Shown one piece after another: positions 8,636 through 17,702 of a stretch of DNA of 44,897 nucleotides; positions within the stretch are counted from its first letter, which is position 1, and the number at the start of each line of letters is the position of its first letter. Location: contig NZ_QUFI01000025.1 of assembly GCF_003478505.1 (NCBI RefSeq), forward strand, positions 1 to 44,897. The letters run 5' to 3'. The stretch comes from Clostridium sp. AF27-2AA (GTDB lineage: Bacteria > Bacillota > Clostridia > Lachnospirales > Lachnospiraceae). The position numbers were made by a program, and so were the translations under genes. The notes below the pieces were generated by a model. The model did no database searches, was not told the origin of the DNA, and worked only from the letters and a program-made list of their open reading frames with translations.

Positions 8636-8668
8636 ATAAAGAAAAGTCCGTAGCAACGCCGCGGACTT
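8636..8668 (-). terminator. Riboswitch-controlled terminator ahead of metK
   Basis: AAGTCCG and CGGACTT (8662-8668 and 8644-8650, read on the minus strand) form a stem followed by TTCTTT. It sits between the SAM-I aptamer and the metK start, where the expression platform is expected. Confidence 0.85.
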
Positions 8669-8688
8669 GATTTCTGATTCAATCAAAT

Positions 8689-8810
8689 CCTCTTATTGCT
8701 CGATTTCTCGCTCAGGTTGGCACCTTCCGCACGCTCCTGCCAATGGCATTTCGTGAGGGGTTGCCGTGACTTCACAGATCCTTTGTATCTCCATCACTCT
8801 GAATAAGGGA
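8689..8810 (-). ncRNA. SAM-I (S-box) riboswitch
   Basis: Read on the minus strand, the leader shows the S-box core: CTTATTCAGAG at the start, then GGAGATACAAAGGATC, TGAAGTCACGGCAACC, GAAGGTGCCAACCTGAGC and the closing strand AGCAATAAGAGG that pairs with the start to form P1. These conserved blocks occur in order and at normal spacing. It precedes metK, a classic target. SAM binding should stabilise P1 and allow the downstream terminator to form. Confidence 0.96.
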
Positions 8811-8863
8811 TTACGCACTTTTCAGTTGTTGGTTACAGCAGTCATCGCGTGACTGCGTGTCAT

Positions 8864-8892
8864 ATCTTAACAGATTCAGTATGCACTGTCAA
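8864..8892 (-). promoter_or_regulatory. Promoter of the SAM riboswitch-metK transcript
   Basis: TTGACA (8887-8892) and TAAGAT (8864-8869) are separated by 17 bp on the minus strand, about 50 bases upstream of the aptamer. The -35 box is a perfect consensus. Confidence 0.8.
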
Positions 8893-8950
8893 GGACTTTT
8901 GTGGGATCCTTACACAAATATCGCGTAAATGAGAAAAGATCGACTGAAAA

Positions 8951-8982
8951 AGCCAAAAAGGAGCCCGCCTGAGCGGACTCCC
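8951..8982 (-). terminator. Terminator of the wall-binding protein gene
   Basis: On the minus strand GGAGTCCGC and GCGGGCTCC form a GC-rich stem with a 4-base loop, followed by TTTTTGGCTTTTT. It lies just past the stop codon of the gene ending at 9007. Confidence 0.9.
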
Positions 8983-9006
8983 TGAATTTTTATTCCGTAT
9001 CCTGGA

Positions 9007-10032
9007 TTAACGGGTCTTGCCCTTTACCCATATGCCGGATTCGTTTACATAGTAGCCATCTGGTGTCCAGGTATTGGTCACCATGTTGCCGTTGGTCAAA
9101 TCGCAGTAGTAGTAGTTGCCGTCTCCTGCCTGAACCCAGCCGGTGCGCATATAGCCTACGCTGTCAAAGCAGTACCACTGGTTGTTGATCTGCAGCCAGC
9201 CGTTAGTCGGATAACTGCCGTCCGCATAACGATACCACCAGCCTACGCTGTCTTTGATCCAGGATGCCTGCTGGCTGTTACCAGGAGCATTGGTGGTACT
9301 TCCAGAGGAATTGGTGGTGCTGTTGTAGTTGCCTGCCTTGATGTTTGCAAGCATTTCATCATCTACATAGATGTAATCAGACTCGTACCAGTCACCCTTC
9401 TTGCTGTTGCTGTTTACGGCACGTACCTTAAAGTAATACTCACCCTCTCTGGTGATGCTGGATGCGAAGTTGTAATACTCGTTGCTGGTGCTCACTGCGC
9501 TTCCTACCGAGCTGCTGCCGCGGTATAAGCGAACCTGATAGCTCACTGCGCCTGAGGTGGTTTCCCAGGTTGCGATCGGTGAATTCTCATTCTGCCAGGT
9601 TACATCATCAATCTCCATGGTGCCTTCCAGATCATCTAACTTCACAGTAATGATCAGGGTGGAGCTGGAATCTTCTCTTCTGGAGGAAACGTAGGTTGCC
9701 TTGTCACCCTTTAAGGTTACCTTTGCCTTGCTCATGGAGGTGAAATAATAATCACCATCTGCTTCCAGAGTAATCTCGACTCTCGGAACATCTCCGTCTA
9801 CCCACTCGCCATCATCATTCACGATGTCCACGTCAGTAACATCATAGTTGCTTCCGTTCGCGCTTGCGGTTACGCTTCCACCGCTGTCACCTACTGAGAT
9901 ATCAGAATCAATGGTGATGCTCACGCTTGTAATCTTGCTGCGGCTCTCTGCTGCCAGGGCAGTTCCCGTTGCCAGTGCTGCCAGCAATGCGGCGCCGATC
10001 ATGCCGGCCAGTCCTTTTTTCCATAACTTCAT
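9007..10032 (-). CDS. Secreted protein with C-terminal cell-wall-binding repeats
   Basis: The 341-residue protein has an N-terminal signal peptide (basic start, hydrophobic stretch, probable cleavage after ALA near residue 27). The middle is beta-rich, and about residues 155-230 resemble a fibronectin type III-like fold (ATWETTSGAVSYQVRLYRG, then YYFKVRAVN). A Ser/Thr/Asn linker follows. The last 90 residues carry choline-binding-type repeats with GWWYRYADGSYPTNGWLQINNQWYCF, GYMRTGWV and WYYxD-like turns. The start at 10032 has AGGAGG 7 bases upstream. It is probably anchored to wall polymers through the repeats; no catalytic domain is visible. It is monocistronic with its own terminator. Confidence 0.88.
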   Translation of the reverse strand: MKLWKKGLAGMIGAALLAALATGTALAAESRSKITSVSITIDSDISVGDSGGSVTASANGSNYDVTDVDIVNDDGEWVDGDVPRVEITLEADGDYYFTSMSKAKVTLKGDKATYVSSRREDSSSTLIITVKLDDLEGTMEIDDVTWQNENSPIATWETTSGAVSYQVRLYRGSSSVGSAVSTSNEYYNFASSITREGEYYFKVRAVNSNSKKGDWYESDYIYVDDEMLANIKAGNYNSTTNSSGSTTNAPGNSQQASWIKDSVGWWYRYADGSYPTNGWLQINNQWYCFDSVGYMRTGWVQAGDGNYYYCDLTNGNMVTNTWTPDGYYVNESGIWVKGKTR

Positions 10033-10232
10033 ACTTGTTCCTCCTTTTACTGTTCTTCTCATTGTGGTCCGTACAGCGCACGAACTGTAATCCTTTTTGA
10101 TTAATTACAGGATATCGGAAAAACGTGTACAGTTTGTGTCCAGAACATGACGAATTTCCTACAGAATTTAACGATTTGTTTACAATTCTTATCAATATTC
10201 TGAATTTTATTGTGTCTGTTTTAAGAAACGGC

Positions 10233-11525
10233 TCAACCGGTCTTTAAGCGGAACTTCTGCGCTTCTTTTTCGGAATCCACCATCTCAATGGCTGCGCCAA
10301 GTGACTGGAGTTTTTCCTCGAATTTCTCATATCCACGCTGGATATAGCCGATTTCATCTACTACCGTGTAGCCTTGCGCGGATAAACCGGCAAGCACCAG
10401 AGCCGCGCCCGCACGCAGATCCGGAGACTCGACACGGGCTCCGGTAAAGCCCTTCACGCCGTCAATCACGGCCACGTTGCCCTCTACCTTAATGCTGCCG
10501 CCCATGCGGGCCAGCTCGTCCACGTATTTAAAACGGTTTTCAAAAATACTCTCGGTGATCATGCTGGTGCCCTCTGCCAGAGCCAGAGTCACGGCCATCT
10601 GCGGCTGCATATCGGTCGGGAAGCCCGGATACGGCAGTGTCTTAATATTCGTGGAACACTGCTTCGGTCTGCCTACCACACGCACCTCGTCATCTCCCTC
10701 AATAACCTCACAGCCAATCTCGATCAGCTTTGCGGAGATGGCCTCCAGATGTTTGGGAATCACATTCTTTACGGTAATATCCCCCCGGGTCACAGCTGCG
10801 GCACACATGAACGTGCCTGCCTCAATCTGATCCGGAATGATGGAGTAGTCGGTTCCGTGCAGGGTTCTTACACCACGGATGCGGATGACATCGGTACCGG
10901 CTCCCTTGATATTGGCTCCCATGCTGTTTAAGAAGTTTGCCACATCGACCACATGCGGTTCCTTGGCCGCGTTCTCAATGATGGTCATGCCCTCTGCCAT
11001 GGCCGCTGCCATCATGATGTTGATGGTTGCGCCGACAGAAACCATATCCAGATAAATGTGCGCGCCCACCAGGTCAATGGCATGGGCATGGACAGCTCCG
11101 CACTCAATCTCAATCTTGGCTCCCAGAGCGCGGAAGCCTTTCAGATGCTGGTCAATCGGTCTGCTGCCAATATCGCAGCCGCCCGGAAGCGGTACCTGCG
11201 CACTCTTATATTTGCCAAGCAGCGCGCCAATAAAATAATAGGAAGCACGAATGCGGCGGATGTATTCATCATCTACTGCGACCTCGCGAATGGTAGAACC
11301 GTTAATCTTTACGGTATGACGGTCCACGCGGTCCACCCGTGCGCCAATTTCCTGGATTGCCTCCAGAAGGACGTTGATATCACGCACGTCTGGAAGATTT
11401 TCAATGATCACATCGTCATCTGTCATAATGGAAGCGGCCAGAATGCCGAGCGCGGCGTTCTTTGCTCCACTGATCACAACATCTCCAACCAGCGGACTGC
11501 CGCCTTTCATAATATACTGATTCAT
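10233..11525 (-). CDS. murA: UDP-N-acetylglucosamine 1-carboxyvinyltransferase (MurA)
   Basis: MurA transfers enolpyruvate from phosphoenolpyruvate to UDP-GlcNAc, the first committed step of peptidoglycan synthesis in the cytoplasm. The 430-residue product shows the start motif GGSPLVGDVVISGAKNAALG and the active-site loop PLPGGCDIGSRPIDQH, where Cys117 corresponds to the residue attacked by fosfomycin. Length and order of motifs are normal. Cys is retained rather than Asp, so fosfomycin sensitivity at the target is expected. Gram-positives often carry two MurA paralogues; which one this is cannot be told here. AGAGGTG precedes the ATG. Confidence 0.97.
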   Translation of the reverse strand: MNQYIMKGGSPLVGDVVISGAKNAALGILAASIMTDDDVIIENLPDVRDINVLLEAIQEIGARVDRVDRHTVKINGSTIREVAVDDEYIRRIRASYYFIGALLGKYKSAQVPLPGGCDIGSRPIDQHLKGFRALGAKIEIECGAVHAHAIDLVGAHIYLDMVSVGATINIMMAAAMAEGMTIIENAAKEPHVVDVANFLNSMGANIKGAGTDVIRIRGVRTLHGTDYSIIPDQIEAGTFMCAAAVTRGDITVKNVIPKHLEAISAKLIEIGCEVIEGDDEVRVVGRPKQCSTNIKTLPYPGFPTDMQPQMAVTLALAEGTSMITESIFENRFKYVDELARMGGSIKVEGNVAVIDGVKGFTGARVESPDLRAGAALVLAGLSAQGYTVVDEIGYIQRGYEKFEEKLQSLGAAIEMVDSEKEAQKFRLKTG

Positions 11526-11611
11526 TACACACCTCTATATCAAAAGTAAACCTTTACGATTCTATTAAATCTTTATGATTATACCACAGATTCTGATTTT
11601 GTAAAGGGAAA

Positions 11612-14086
11612 CTACGGCAGGCTCACTGCGCAGATAAAGTCATTTCCCCGCGCACGGAAAAACTCTGTGCTGTCATTTAAACCGGCCTTGTAAAGTTCCC
11701 CCGTCTGCGGATCAAACACCGTAACATTATACTGATCAAAGCCGCAGAGAATCAGGTACTGTCCCTCCCCGGTGTATGCAGCCACCGGAATGCCCTGATC
11801 GATAAAGTACAGCATCTGAGCCAGGCTGCTGCCCCGCGCGTTGAGAACCACCAGTCCCTCGTTCGGATACACCGTGCTCTCCGCAAAGGTTTCCAGATGA
11901 CGCGCCAGTGGAGCAAACGCAGACTGCGGATCCCGGATATTGCGGATGTTTCCACGCTTCACACGATTCCAGAGCATGTTGCGGTCCTTATCTGTCACAA
12001 AACCCATCTGGTCGTAGGCGAGCTGCAATGCCTCCGAGAAGTCGGTCGTCACCTTCAGCAAATGTCCGCTTCCATAGGCATAAAATTCCATATCAGAAAG
12101 CTGATAATTGGATTTCAGCTCCAGGCGGTCCGACTGTTCATAGCTCACCCGCTTCGGAGCAAAGATTCGAATGCTCCGTCCATTTTTAATTTCTTCCTCC
12201 AGCTGGACAAAATATACTCGCTCCTTTTCCGGTGAAGCAAACCAGCCAATGCCGTCCAGTTTGCCATTTCCAAGATCCGCATTACAGACGATGGTATCCT
12301 CCGGACTGTCCGCATAATGGTTTGGACCGGTTTTCATGACACGCTTTAAATGAATCCGGCTCTCATCCACCGTAACCTCGGAAATGTAGTAGCCATTTTT
12401 CTCATAGCTGGTTTCCTCCTGCATCTGGTCATTGATGATGCGGATACTATACATAGGAAGATTTTCGGTCCGTCCATTGACCAGCCAGATGTCATCTGCC
12501 CGCGCCATACCGTATACCAGATCACGGCCTACAAAACCGAGTGTACGGACATATTCCCCGTCTCCGGCCCGGATTTCCCGGTTTTCACCGGTCTCCAGGT
12601 CCATCAGATGCAGCACTCCGGACTCATAGATGGTGCCTTCCTGCCATGCGATACGCTTTTTATCACTGCTGACCGCAAAGGTTCCTTCCGCCAGAGAGTC
12701 TGCCACCACCATATTCTCACGGCTGTTCATGTCAATGCCATAAATTGCGTGATCTACATACAGATACAGCATTCCTCCTGCAGTCTGGCAGGTCAGGCGG
12801 TCAAGGTCCGCCTCCAGCTGCTCATAGGAATCGGAATACGGAATGAAATAGCGCTCCTCCAGCGCATTTTCAGATGCCGTATAGTGATATCCGGCAATTC
12901 CATTCTCTCCCTCGTGATTTCCACGGTTCATATAGCCATATACAAGAAAATCCATATCCCCGTCATCTTCTACAGAAAGAATTCTGGTATCATGGTGGTC
13001 ATAATTGCTGCGCACATCCGCGCTGTCATCATCCCGGAAGGAAAAGACTTTTACGGCGCGCCGGTCCGCCGGGTCATAGCTCCATAAGTCCCGGTTCACC
13101 CGGTATGCAAGAACCTTTCCACCCGCGCTCTTTACCAGCTCCACACGGTCATCTCCGGTAATGCCTAACAGGATTCTCTTTCCGGAATATTCACTGCGGT
13201 CCCCGGAGAAGATCTGGTTCACGGTACGGTCATACTGCATCATATAAATGCGCAGTTCATTCCATTTCATGGTAAAGTCTTCCTCTACCTCATAGATTTC
13301 CGTGCCGCCCTCTCCCTGGCGCTTTGCCTGATAGGAAAGTTGGATGCCACACATGACACCGTCCAGCTCCTTTAAGTGGATTTCCACATTTGCCTCTGGC
13401 TGCATGTCAAGTTTTCCCCAGGTCAGTTGGGAAAAGCTGGAATGAATGGAGGTATGTCCAAAGGTGCTGTTATCCTCAGACGGGCTGGTCTCCAGATATG
13501 TGGTCAGGCTTCTTGCCTGCTCATAGTCAAAGGTCTTCATGGAAAAATCCGCCGCCAGGTCCACCATGGCACGGGCGTTGTCTGCGGCATCCGTCCACAG
13601 AATGCGGGTGTAATAATAGACCGGTCCGAAATTTTCAGTATCCAGCTGGATTTTCAGCTGATATTCCCGCTCTTTTGTCAGCAGGTTCTGGATTGGGAGT
13701 ACGGCAAGGATTCCATCGTCCGTCTGCCACCAGTCTGAAACCTCAGTCCGTTCCACCAGCCGTTCCCGGTCCATGCTGCGCACTTCATAGCTGATCCCGG
13801 TAACCGTTCCTTCTGTAATACGCACGGTAAGTGCCCGGTCCTCCGGCAGGATGGTCAGCGTTTCCCCTGCCGCTGTCGTATTCATCTCCTGACGATATCC
13901 GTAGAGCCGGTTCATATCCCGGTCCAGCATCTGTACCGTAACGCTGGGAAGAGAAGCTGCTTCCATGTCCATATATACGGCCTGGTCCTGGCCGCTGTTC
14001 CACCGGTTATTCGCGAAAAAAAAGACGCCCAGCGCCGCCGCGAATACCCCGGATAAAATTGCAATTCGTTTTACAATGTGATTCAT
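11612..14086 (-). CDS. Membrane-anchored protein with propeller-like middle and degenerate C39-like end
   Basis: I do not recognise a named function for this 824-residue protein. It has one N-terminal membrane segment (about residues 8-25), so most of it should be extracytoplasmic. The middle (about 340-620) has repeated strands ending in aromatic or acidic residues, such as KRIAWQEGTIYESGVLHLMDLETGENREI, resembling a WD/YVTN-type propeller. The last 120 residues resemble a C39-family papain-like fold: IPVAAYTGEGQYLILCGFDQYNVTVFDPQTG matches the usual GHYVVV..YD..DP..G pattern. The position of the catalytic His reads Gln, and no Cys in a DCGPT-like context is seen. It is probably a non-catalytic binding or scaffold protein. 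It stands between murA and a divergent DUF5688 gene. Confidence 0.7.
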   Translation of the reverse strand: MNHIVKRIAILSGVFAAALGVFFFANNRWNSGQDQAVYMDMEAASLPSVTVQMLDRDMNRLYGYRQEMNTTAAGETLTILPEDRALTVRITEGTVTGISYEVRSMDRERLVERTEVSDWWQTDDGILAVLPIQNLLTKEREYQLKIQLDTENFGPVYYYTRILWTDAADNARAMVDLAADFSMKTFDYEQARSLTTYLETSPSEDNSTFGHTSIHSSFSQLTWGKLDMQPEANVEIHLKELDGVMCGIQLSYQAKRQGEGGTEIYEVEEDFTMKWNELRIYMMQYDRTVNQIFSGDRSEYSGKRILLGITGDDRVELVKSAGGKVLAYRVNRDLWSYDPADRRAVKVFSFRDDDSADVRSNYDHHDTRILSVEDDGDMDFLVYGYMNRGNHEGENGIAGYHYTASENALEERYFIPYSDSYEQLEADLDRLTCQTAGGMLYLYVDHAIYGIDMNSRENMVVADSLAEGTFAVSSDKKRIAWQEGTIYESGVLHLMDLETGENREIRAGDGEYVRTLGFVGRDLVYGMARADDIWLVNGRTENLPMYSIRIINDQMQEETSYEKNGYYISEVTVDESRIHLKRVMKTGPNHYADSPEDTIVCNADLGNGKLDGIGWFASPEKERVYFVQLEEEIKNGRSIRIFAPKRVSYEQSDRLELKSNYQLSDMEFYAYGSGHLLKVTTDFSEALQLAYDQMGFVTDKDRNMLWNRVKRGNIRNIRDPQSAFAPLARHLETFAESTVYPNEGLVVLNARGSSLAQMLYFIDQGIPVAAYTGEGQYLILCGFDQYNVTVFDPQTGELYKAGLNDSTEFFRARGNDFICAVSLP

Positions 14087-14338
14087 ATCCTGATTCTTTC
14101 CTTATTTTTTATTTATCATAAATATTCTACCCTGTTTTCTTCTTCCCTACAAGGAAATGTTTTCTTAAATTTCGCTTGCTATCCTTCTTCGTATCCCTTA
14201 TAATAAAATTACACTTCCAATCAATTCATAATAAAAATCTGTAATTCATAACATTCTATTTTTTCCATTTTTATTATGTCCCCAATTTTTATAACACAGT
14301 TTATTCCGGCGCATTTTATATTTCAGCGGAGGTATTTT

Positions 14339-15298
14339 ATGGTATACGAAACTTTTCTTGAAACAGTGACAAACAAACTGCAGGAGGCATTGGGTGATTC
14401 TTATCAGTTTACGCTTCGGCCTCTCCCCAAAAACAACGGTGTCACCCTGGACGGACTGACGATTCAGAGCCCGGGCTGCTCTGTTGCCCCTACGATTTAT
14501 CTGAACCCCTACTACGAACAGTACCGGCACGGAACCGATATTTCTGAGATCGTGCACGATATTTTGCGGCTCTATCGCGCAACCCCGTCTCCATCTGCCC
14601 TGAGAGCCGACTCTCTGGAACATTTTTCCGATCTGCGTTCCCGCATCATGTTCCGGATGATCCACACTGCCTCCAATCAAGTACTCTTAAAAGATGTGCC
14701 CCATCTTCCCTACCTCGACCTCTCCATCGTCTTTTTCATTTCCCTGGAACGCAATGAATCCGGCCAGATGACCGCCCTTATCCATCATGAACATATCCGG
14801 CGCTGGAATGTGACCGTACAGGACTTATGGGAAGCCGCCAGCCACAACACTCCGCTGGAATACCCCGCACAGATTCAGAGTATGACAGATCTGCTTCAGG
14901 AGATTGCCCGGAAAAACATGGGAGAACACTATGACCCGGAGCTCATCGATGAACTGCTGGACTCAGATGAAGCGTCTCCGCTTTACGTGCTCAGTAACAG
15001 CAACGGTCTGTATGGTGCCAGCTGCATGATCTACCAGAACGTACTGAAGGACTTCGCAGACCGCATTCAGGCAGATCTCATTCTTCTGCCCTCCAGCGTC
15101 CACGAAGTCCTTCTGACTCCGAATCTTCCGGAAACCTCTTATGAAGCACTCAGTTCCATGGTCACTTCCATCAACCGTCAGGAGGTATCCCCGGAGGAAC
15201 AGCTTTCCAACCAGGTCTACCTTTTTTCCCGCAAAGAAGGGAAGTTAAAAATCGTATCCACCGCACCGGAACTGGTGGGCGCGTCGGCACTTTCCTAA
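14339..15298 (+). CDS. DUF5688 family protein
   Basis: A cytoplasmic-looking, 319-residue protein without signal or membrane segments. It resembles the DUF5688 family, widespread in Lachnospiraceae, often in several copies per genome and of unknown function. Recognisable traits are the opening ETFLETVTNKLQEALG, a central acidic segment, and LYVLSNSNGLYGASCMIYQNVLKDFADRIQADLILLPSSVHEVLL. The start at 14339 has GGAGG 6 bases upstream. The gene converges with feoB and their 3' ends overlap by 4 bases, so there is no room for a terminator between them. No function is proposed. Confidence 0.8.
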   Translation: MVYETFLETVTNKLQEALGDSYQFTLRPLPKNNGVTLDGLTIQSPGCSVAPTIYLNPYYEQYRHGTDISEIVHDILRLYRATPSPSALRADSLEHFSDLRSRIMFRMIHTASNQVLLKDVPHLPYLDLSIVFFISLERNESGQMTALIHHEHIRRWNVTVQDLWEAASHNTPLEYPAQIQSMTDLLQEIARKNMGEHYDPELIDELLDSDEASPLYVLSNSNGLYGASCMIYQNVLKDFADRIQADLILLPSSVHEVLLTPNLPETSYEALSSMVTSINRQEVSPEEQLSNQVYLFSRKEGKLKIVSTAPELVGASALS

Positions 15299-17364
15299 AA
15301 AATTCTGCTTCCAATCTGATAGATCAGTACTGCAAAACACCAGGCAAGAGCAATCTGAAACAGAACCATTTGCATCGTGAATTTTAATGACTTTGTTTCG
15401 CGCCGGATGGTTCCCACTGCAGCCACGCACGGAGAATACAAAAGACAGAATACTAACAGCGCATAGGCATTTGCCATGCCAAACCCTGCAATCCCCAGAA
15501 CCCTGGAAAGCTCTGCCATGCCCGCCGCAGAGTTGATGTTGCTGATGCCGTAAAGCACGGAAAAGCTGGATACCACCACCTCTTTTGCGGACAAACCGGA
15601 AATCAAAGCCACCGCGATCTGCCAGGTACCAAGACCTGCCGGTCTTAATACCGGAACCAGAATACGTCCGATGGCTGCCGCAAAGCTCTGGGTCACGTCT
15701 GTCTCATAACCATGAACACCAAAGTTTAAGACAAACCAGAGTACAATGGATGCCACAAAAATAGTGGTGCCGGCCTTAGTCAGATAATCCTTCACCTTGT
15801 CCCACACATAGATGGTCACGGTTCTGGCATTCGGTGTCTTGTATTCCGGAAGCTCGATCAGCAGCGTGTCCTCGTCCTTATTCTTTTCTCGTTTATGCAG
15901 GATAAACGCAATGGTAATCGCCACAATGAGTCCGATCACATACAGGGAATAAGCCGCCAGCATAGCATGCTCTTTAAAAAACATCTCCGAAAAAAGTACA
16001 TAAATCGGAAGTCTTGCAGAGCAGGACATGAACGGTGTAATGAGAATGGTGCGGCGGCGGTCCCGCTCGGTTGCCAGCGCACGGGATGCCATGACCGCCG
16101 GAACCGTACAGCCAAAGCCCAGAAGCATCGGCAGAAAAGCCTTTCCGGAGAGCCCCACACGGCCCATGATCTCATTCATAACATAGGCAACTCTGGCCAT
16201 GTATCCGCTGTCTTCCAGGAACGCCAGAGCCAGAAACAGGATAAAGATGTTCGGCAGGAAGGTTAAAATGCCGCCTACACCTGCTACGATTCCGTCTACT
16301 ACCAGGGAAATCAGCCAGTCAGATGCCTGCACATGCTGCATAGCCGCAAGCACCGCTCCGGAAAGCCATTCCAGGCCGGTTTCAAAGTATCCCTTCAGGA
16401 AATCTCCCACCGTGAAGGTCAGGAAGAACACCAGCGCCATAATGCCCAGAAAGATCGGTACACCAAACACCGGATGCGTCAGCCAGGAATCGATGCGGTC
16501 TGTGGATGCCGACTTTTCCTCGCGTCCCATCATGCATTCTTCCATAACTTCTTCTATATAATTGTATTTCTCATTGATGATGTCTTTTTCATAATTTTTT
16601 TCCGCAATATGACTGATATCCACCGGATGATCCTTCATGACTTCCGGGTCCTGCTCCAGAAGCTTAACCGCATGCCAGCGCATATTTTCCATTTCGCCGT
16701 ATTTTGCCCTCAGGATCACCTCGATCTGGCGGATCTTCTCTTCCAGCGCATCATCATAACGCACCACAACGCCCTGCGGTCCTTCCTCATAGTGATGGAC
16801 CACCGCGTGCATCAGCACATCCAGACCGGTGCGCTTTCTCGCGGAAACCGGTACCACCGGGATTCCGCCCAGCATCTCCGGCAAACGGTGCAGATCAATC
16901 TCCATTCCCCGCTCTTCTACAATATCCATCATATTCAGTGCCAGGATGACCGGTTTTTTCAGTTCCAGCAGCTGCAGAGTCAGATAAAGATTCCGTTCCA
17001 GGGAAGATGCATCAACTACGTTAATGATCACATCCACCTCGCCGTCCTCAATGCAGCGCCTTGTCACGATTTCCTCAATGGTATAGGAGGTCAGGCTGTA
17101 AATACCCGGAAGGTCAATGACCTTGATGGATCTCCCTTTATAACTGGTGCGGCCCTCTACACGCTCGACTGTCACACCCGGCCAGTTTGCAACCTTTAAG
17201 TTTGCGCCGGTAAAGGCGTTAAACAGGGTTGTTTTTCCACAGTTCGGGTTGCCCACAAAGCCGACTCGGATTTCCCGCTGGCTCTGTCCGGTTTGCTTCT
17301 TTTCCGGCTTCATACCGCCCGCCTGTTCCTGTGCCTGCTCCATCTGCATGTTTTTCTCAGCCAT
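15295..17364 (-). CDS. feoB: Ferrous iron transport protein B
   Basis: FeoB is the membrane GTPase-transporter for Fe2+ uptake. The start at 17364 (MAEKNMQ) lies inside the last codons of feoA, with GGAGGTG 7 bases upstream, giving 689 residues. A 30-residue Gln/Glu-rich leader precedes the G domain: G1 GNPNCGKT (38-45), G3 DLPGIYS, G4 NMMD and G5 SARKRTG. The rest holds two gate regions and about eight or more membrane segments (LPMLLGFGCTVPAVMASRAL, FMSCSARLPIYVLF, LISGLSAKEVVVSSFSVLYG). It is somewhat shorter than the E. coli protein because the C-terminal cytoplasmic part is small. Its overlap with feoA implies translational coupling. Expression probably responds to iron through the Fur-like box upstream of feoA. 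Confidence 0.97.
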   Translation of the reverse strand: MAEKNMQMEQAQEQAGGMKPEKKQTGQSQREIRVGFVGNPNCGKTTLFNAFTGANLKVANWPGVTVERVEGRTSYKGRSIKVIDLPGIYSLTSYTIEEIVTRRCIEDGEVDVIINVVDASSLERNLYLTLQLLELKKPVILALNMMDIVEERGMEIDLHRLPEMLGGIPVVPVSARKRTGLDVLMHAVVHHYEEGPQGVVVRYDDALEEKIRQIEVILRAKYGEMENMRWHAVKLLEQDPEVMKDHPVDISHIAEKNYEKDIINEKYNYIEEVMEECMMGREEKSASTDRIDSWLTHPVFGVPIFLGIMALVFFLTFTVGDFLKGYFETGLEWLSGAVLAAMQHVQASDWLISLVVDGIVAGVGGILTFLPNIFILFLALAFLEDSGYMARVAYVMNEIMGRVGLSGKAFLPMLLGFGCTVPAVMASRALATERDRRRTILITPFMSCSARLPIYVLFSEMFFKEHAMLAAYSLYVIGLIVAITIAFILHKREKNKDEDTLLIELPEYKTPNARTVTIYVWDKVKDYLTKAGTTIFVASIVLWFVLNFGVHGYETDVTQSFAAAIGRILVPVLRPAGLGTWQIAVALISGLSAKEVVVSSFSVLYGISNINSAAGMAELSRVLGIAGFGMANAYALLVFCLLYSPCVAAVGTIRRETKSLKFTMQMVLFQIALAWCFAVLIYQIGSRIF

Positions 17365-17596
17365 GGTTCTGCACCTCCATCTCCGAAATCTCAATGCCGT
17401 CACTGATTCGTTTGCCCACAGCCAGCCTGGTTCCGCGCACCTTAAAAATCACGGAGCCGCTTCCTTTCTTATTTAAAAGAGTCACAGGAGTCATGTTATT
17501 AACCCCCAGTGCCTCCAGACGTCTGGTAATCGTCTCATTCACTGCCACACTTTCCACCCGGTATGTGCGGCCGATGATGCCTTCATTTAGCTTCAT
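17357..17596 (-). CDS. feoA: Ferrous iron transport protein A
   Basis: A 79-residue SH3-like FeoA domain protein that supports FeoB at the membrane. Typical features are RLEALGVNNMTPVTLLNKKGSGSVIFKVRGTRLAVGKRISDGIEI. The stop codon overlaps the feoB start by 8 bases, and AAGGAG precedes the ATG. The gene lies about 38 bases downstream of the predicted transcription start at the promoter 17641-17669, which carries a Fur-like palindrome. Confidence 0.95.
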   Translation of the reverse strand: MKLNEGIIGRTYRVESVAVNETITRRLEALGVNNMTPVTLLNKKGSGSVIFKVRGTRLAVGKRISDGIEISEMEVQNHG

Positions 17597-17634
17597 AGAT
17601 ATTCTCCTTCTAGTTAGCAGTTCATAACTCGTGT

Positions 17635-17684
17635 AAAAAAAATATACCCTTATTGAGAATATTTGTCAATAAGGGTATATTTTT
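17635..17684 (-). terminator. Terminator after uvrB, overlapping the feoAB promoter
   Basis: AAAAATATACCCTTATTGA and its exact complement (arms about 17638-17656 and 17666-17684) form a 19-bp stem with a 9-base loop, followed on the minus strand by eight Ts. It ends uvrB transcription. The same bases contain the feoA promoter and Fur-like box. Confidence 0.85.
17641..17669 (-). promoter_or_regulatory. feoAB promoter with Fur-like operator
   Basis: On the minus strand TTGACA (17664-17669), a 17-bp spacer and TATATT (17641-17646) make a near-perfect sigma-A promoter. Bases 17654-17668 read TGACAAATATTCTCA, which matches the 7-1-7 Fur consensus TGATAATNATTATCA at 11 of 14 defined positions and covers the -35 box. 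Iron-bound Fur would block polymerase there. Because the region is palindromic, a weaker mirror promoter points the other way. Confidence 0.8.
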
Positions 17685-17702
17685 ATCGAACTATCTGTTT
17701 TT

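Noticed and set aside
12350..13087. 245-codon plus-strand frame opposite the 824-residue protein gene
   Set aside because: The minus-strand frame is far longer, has a membrane anchor and coherent domains; the opposite frame shows none.
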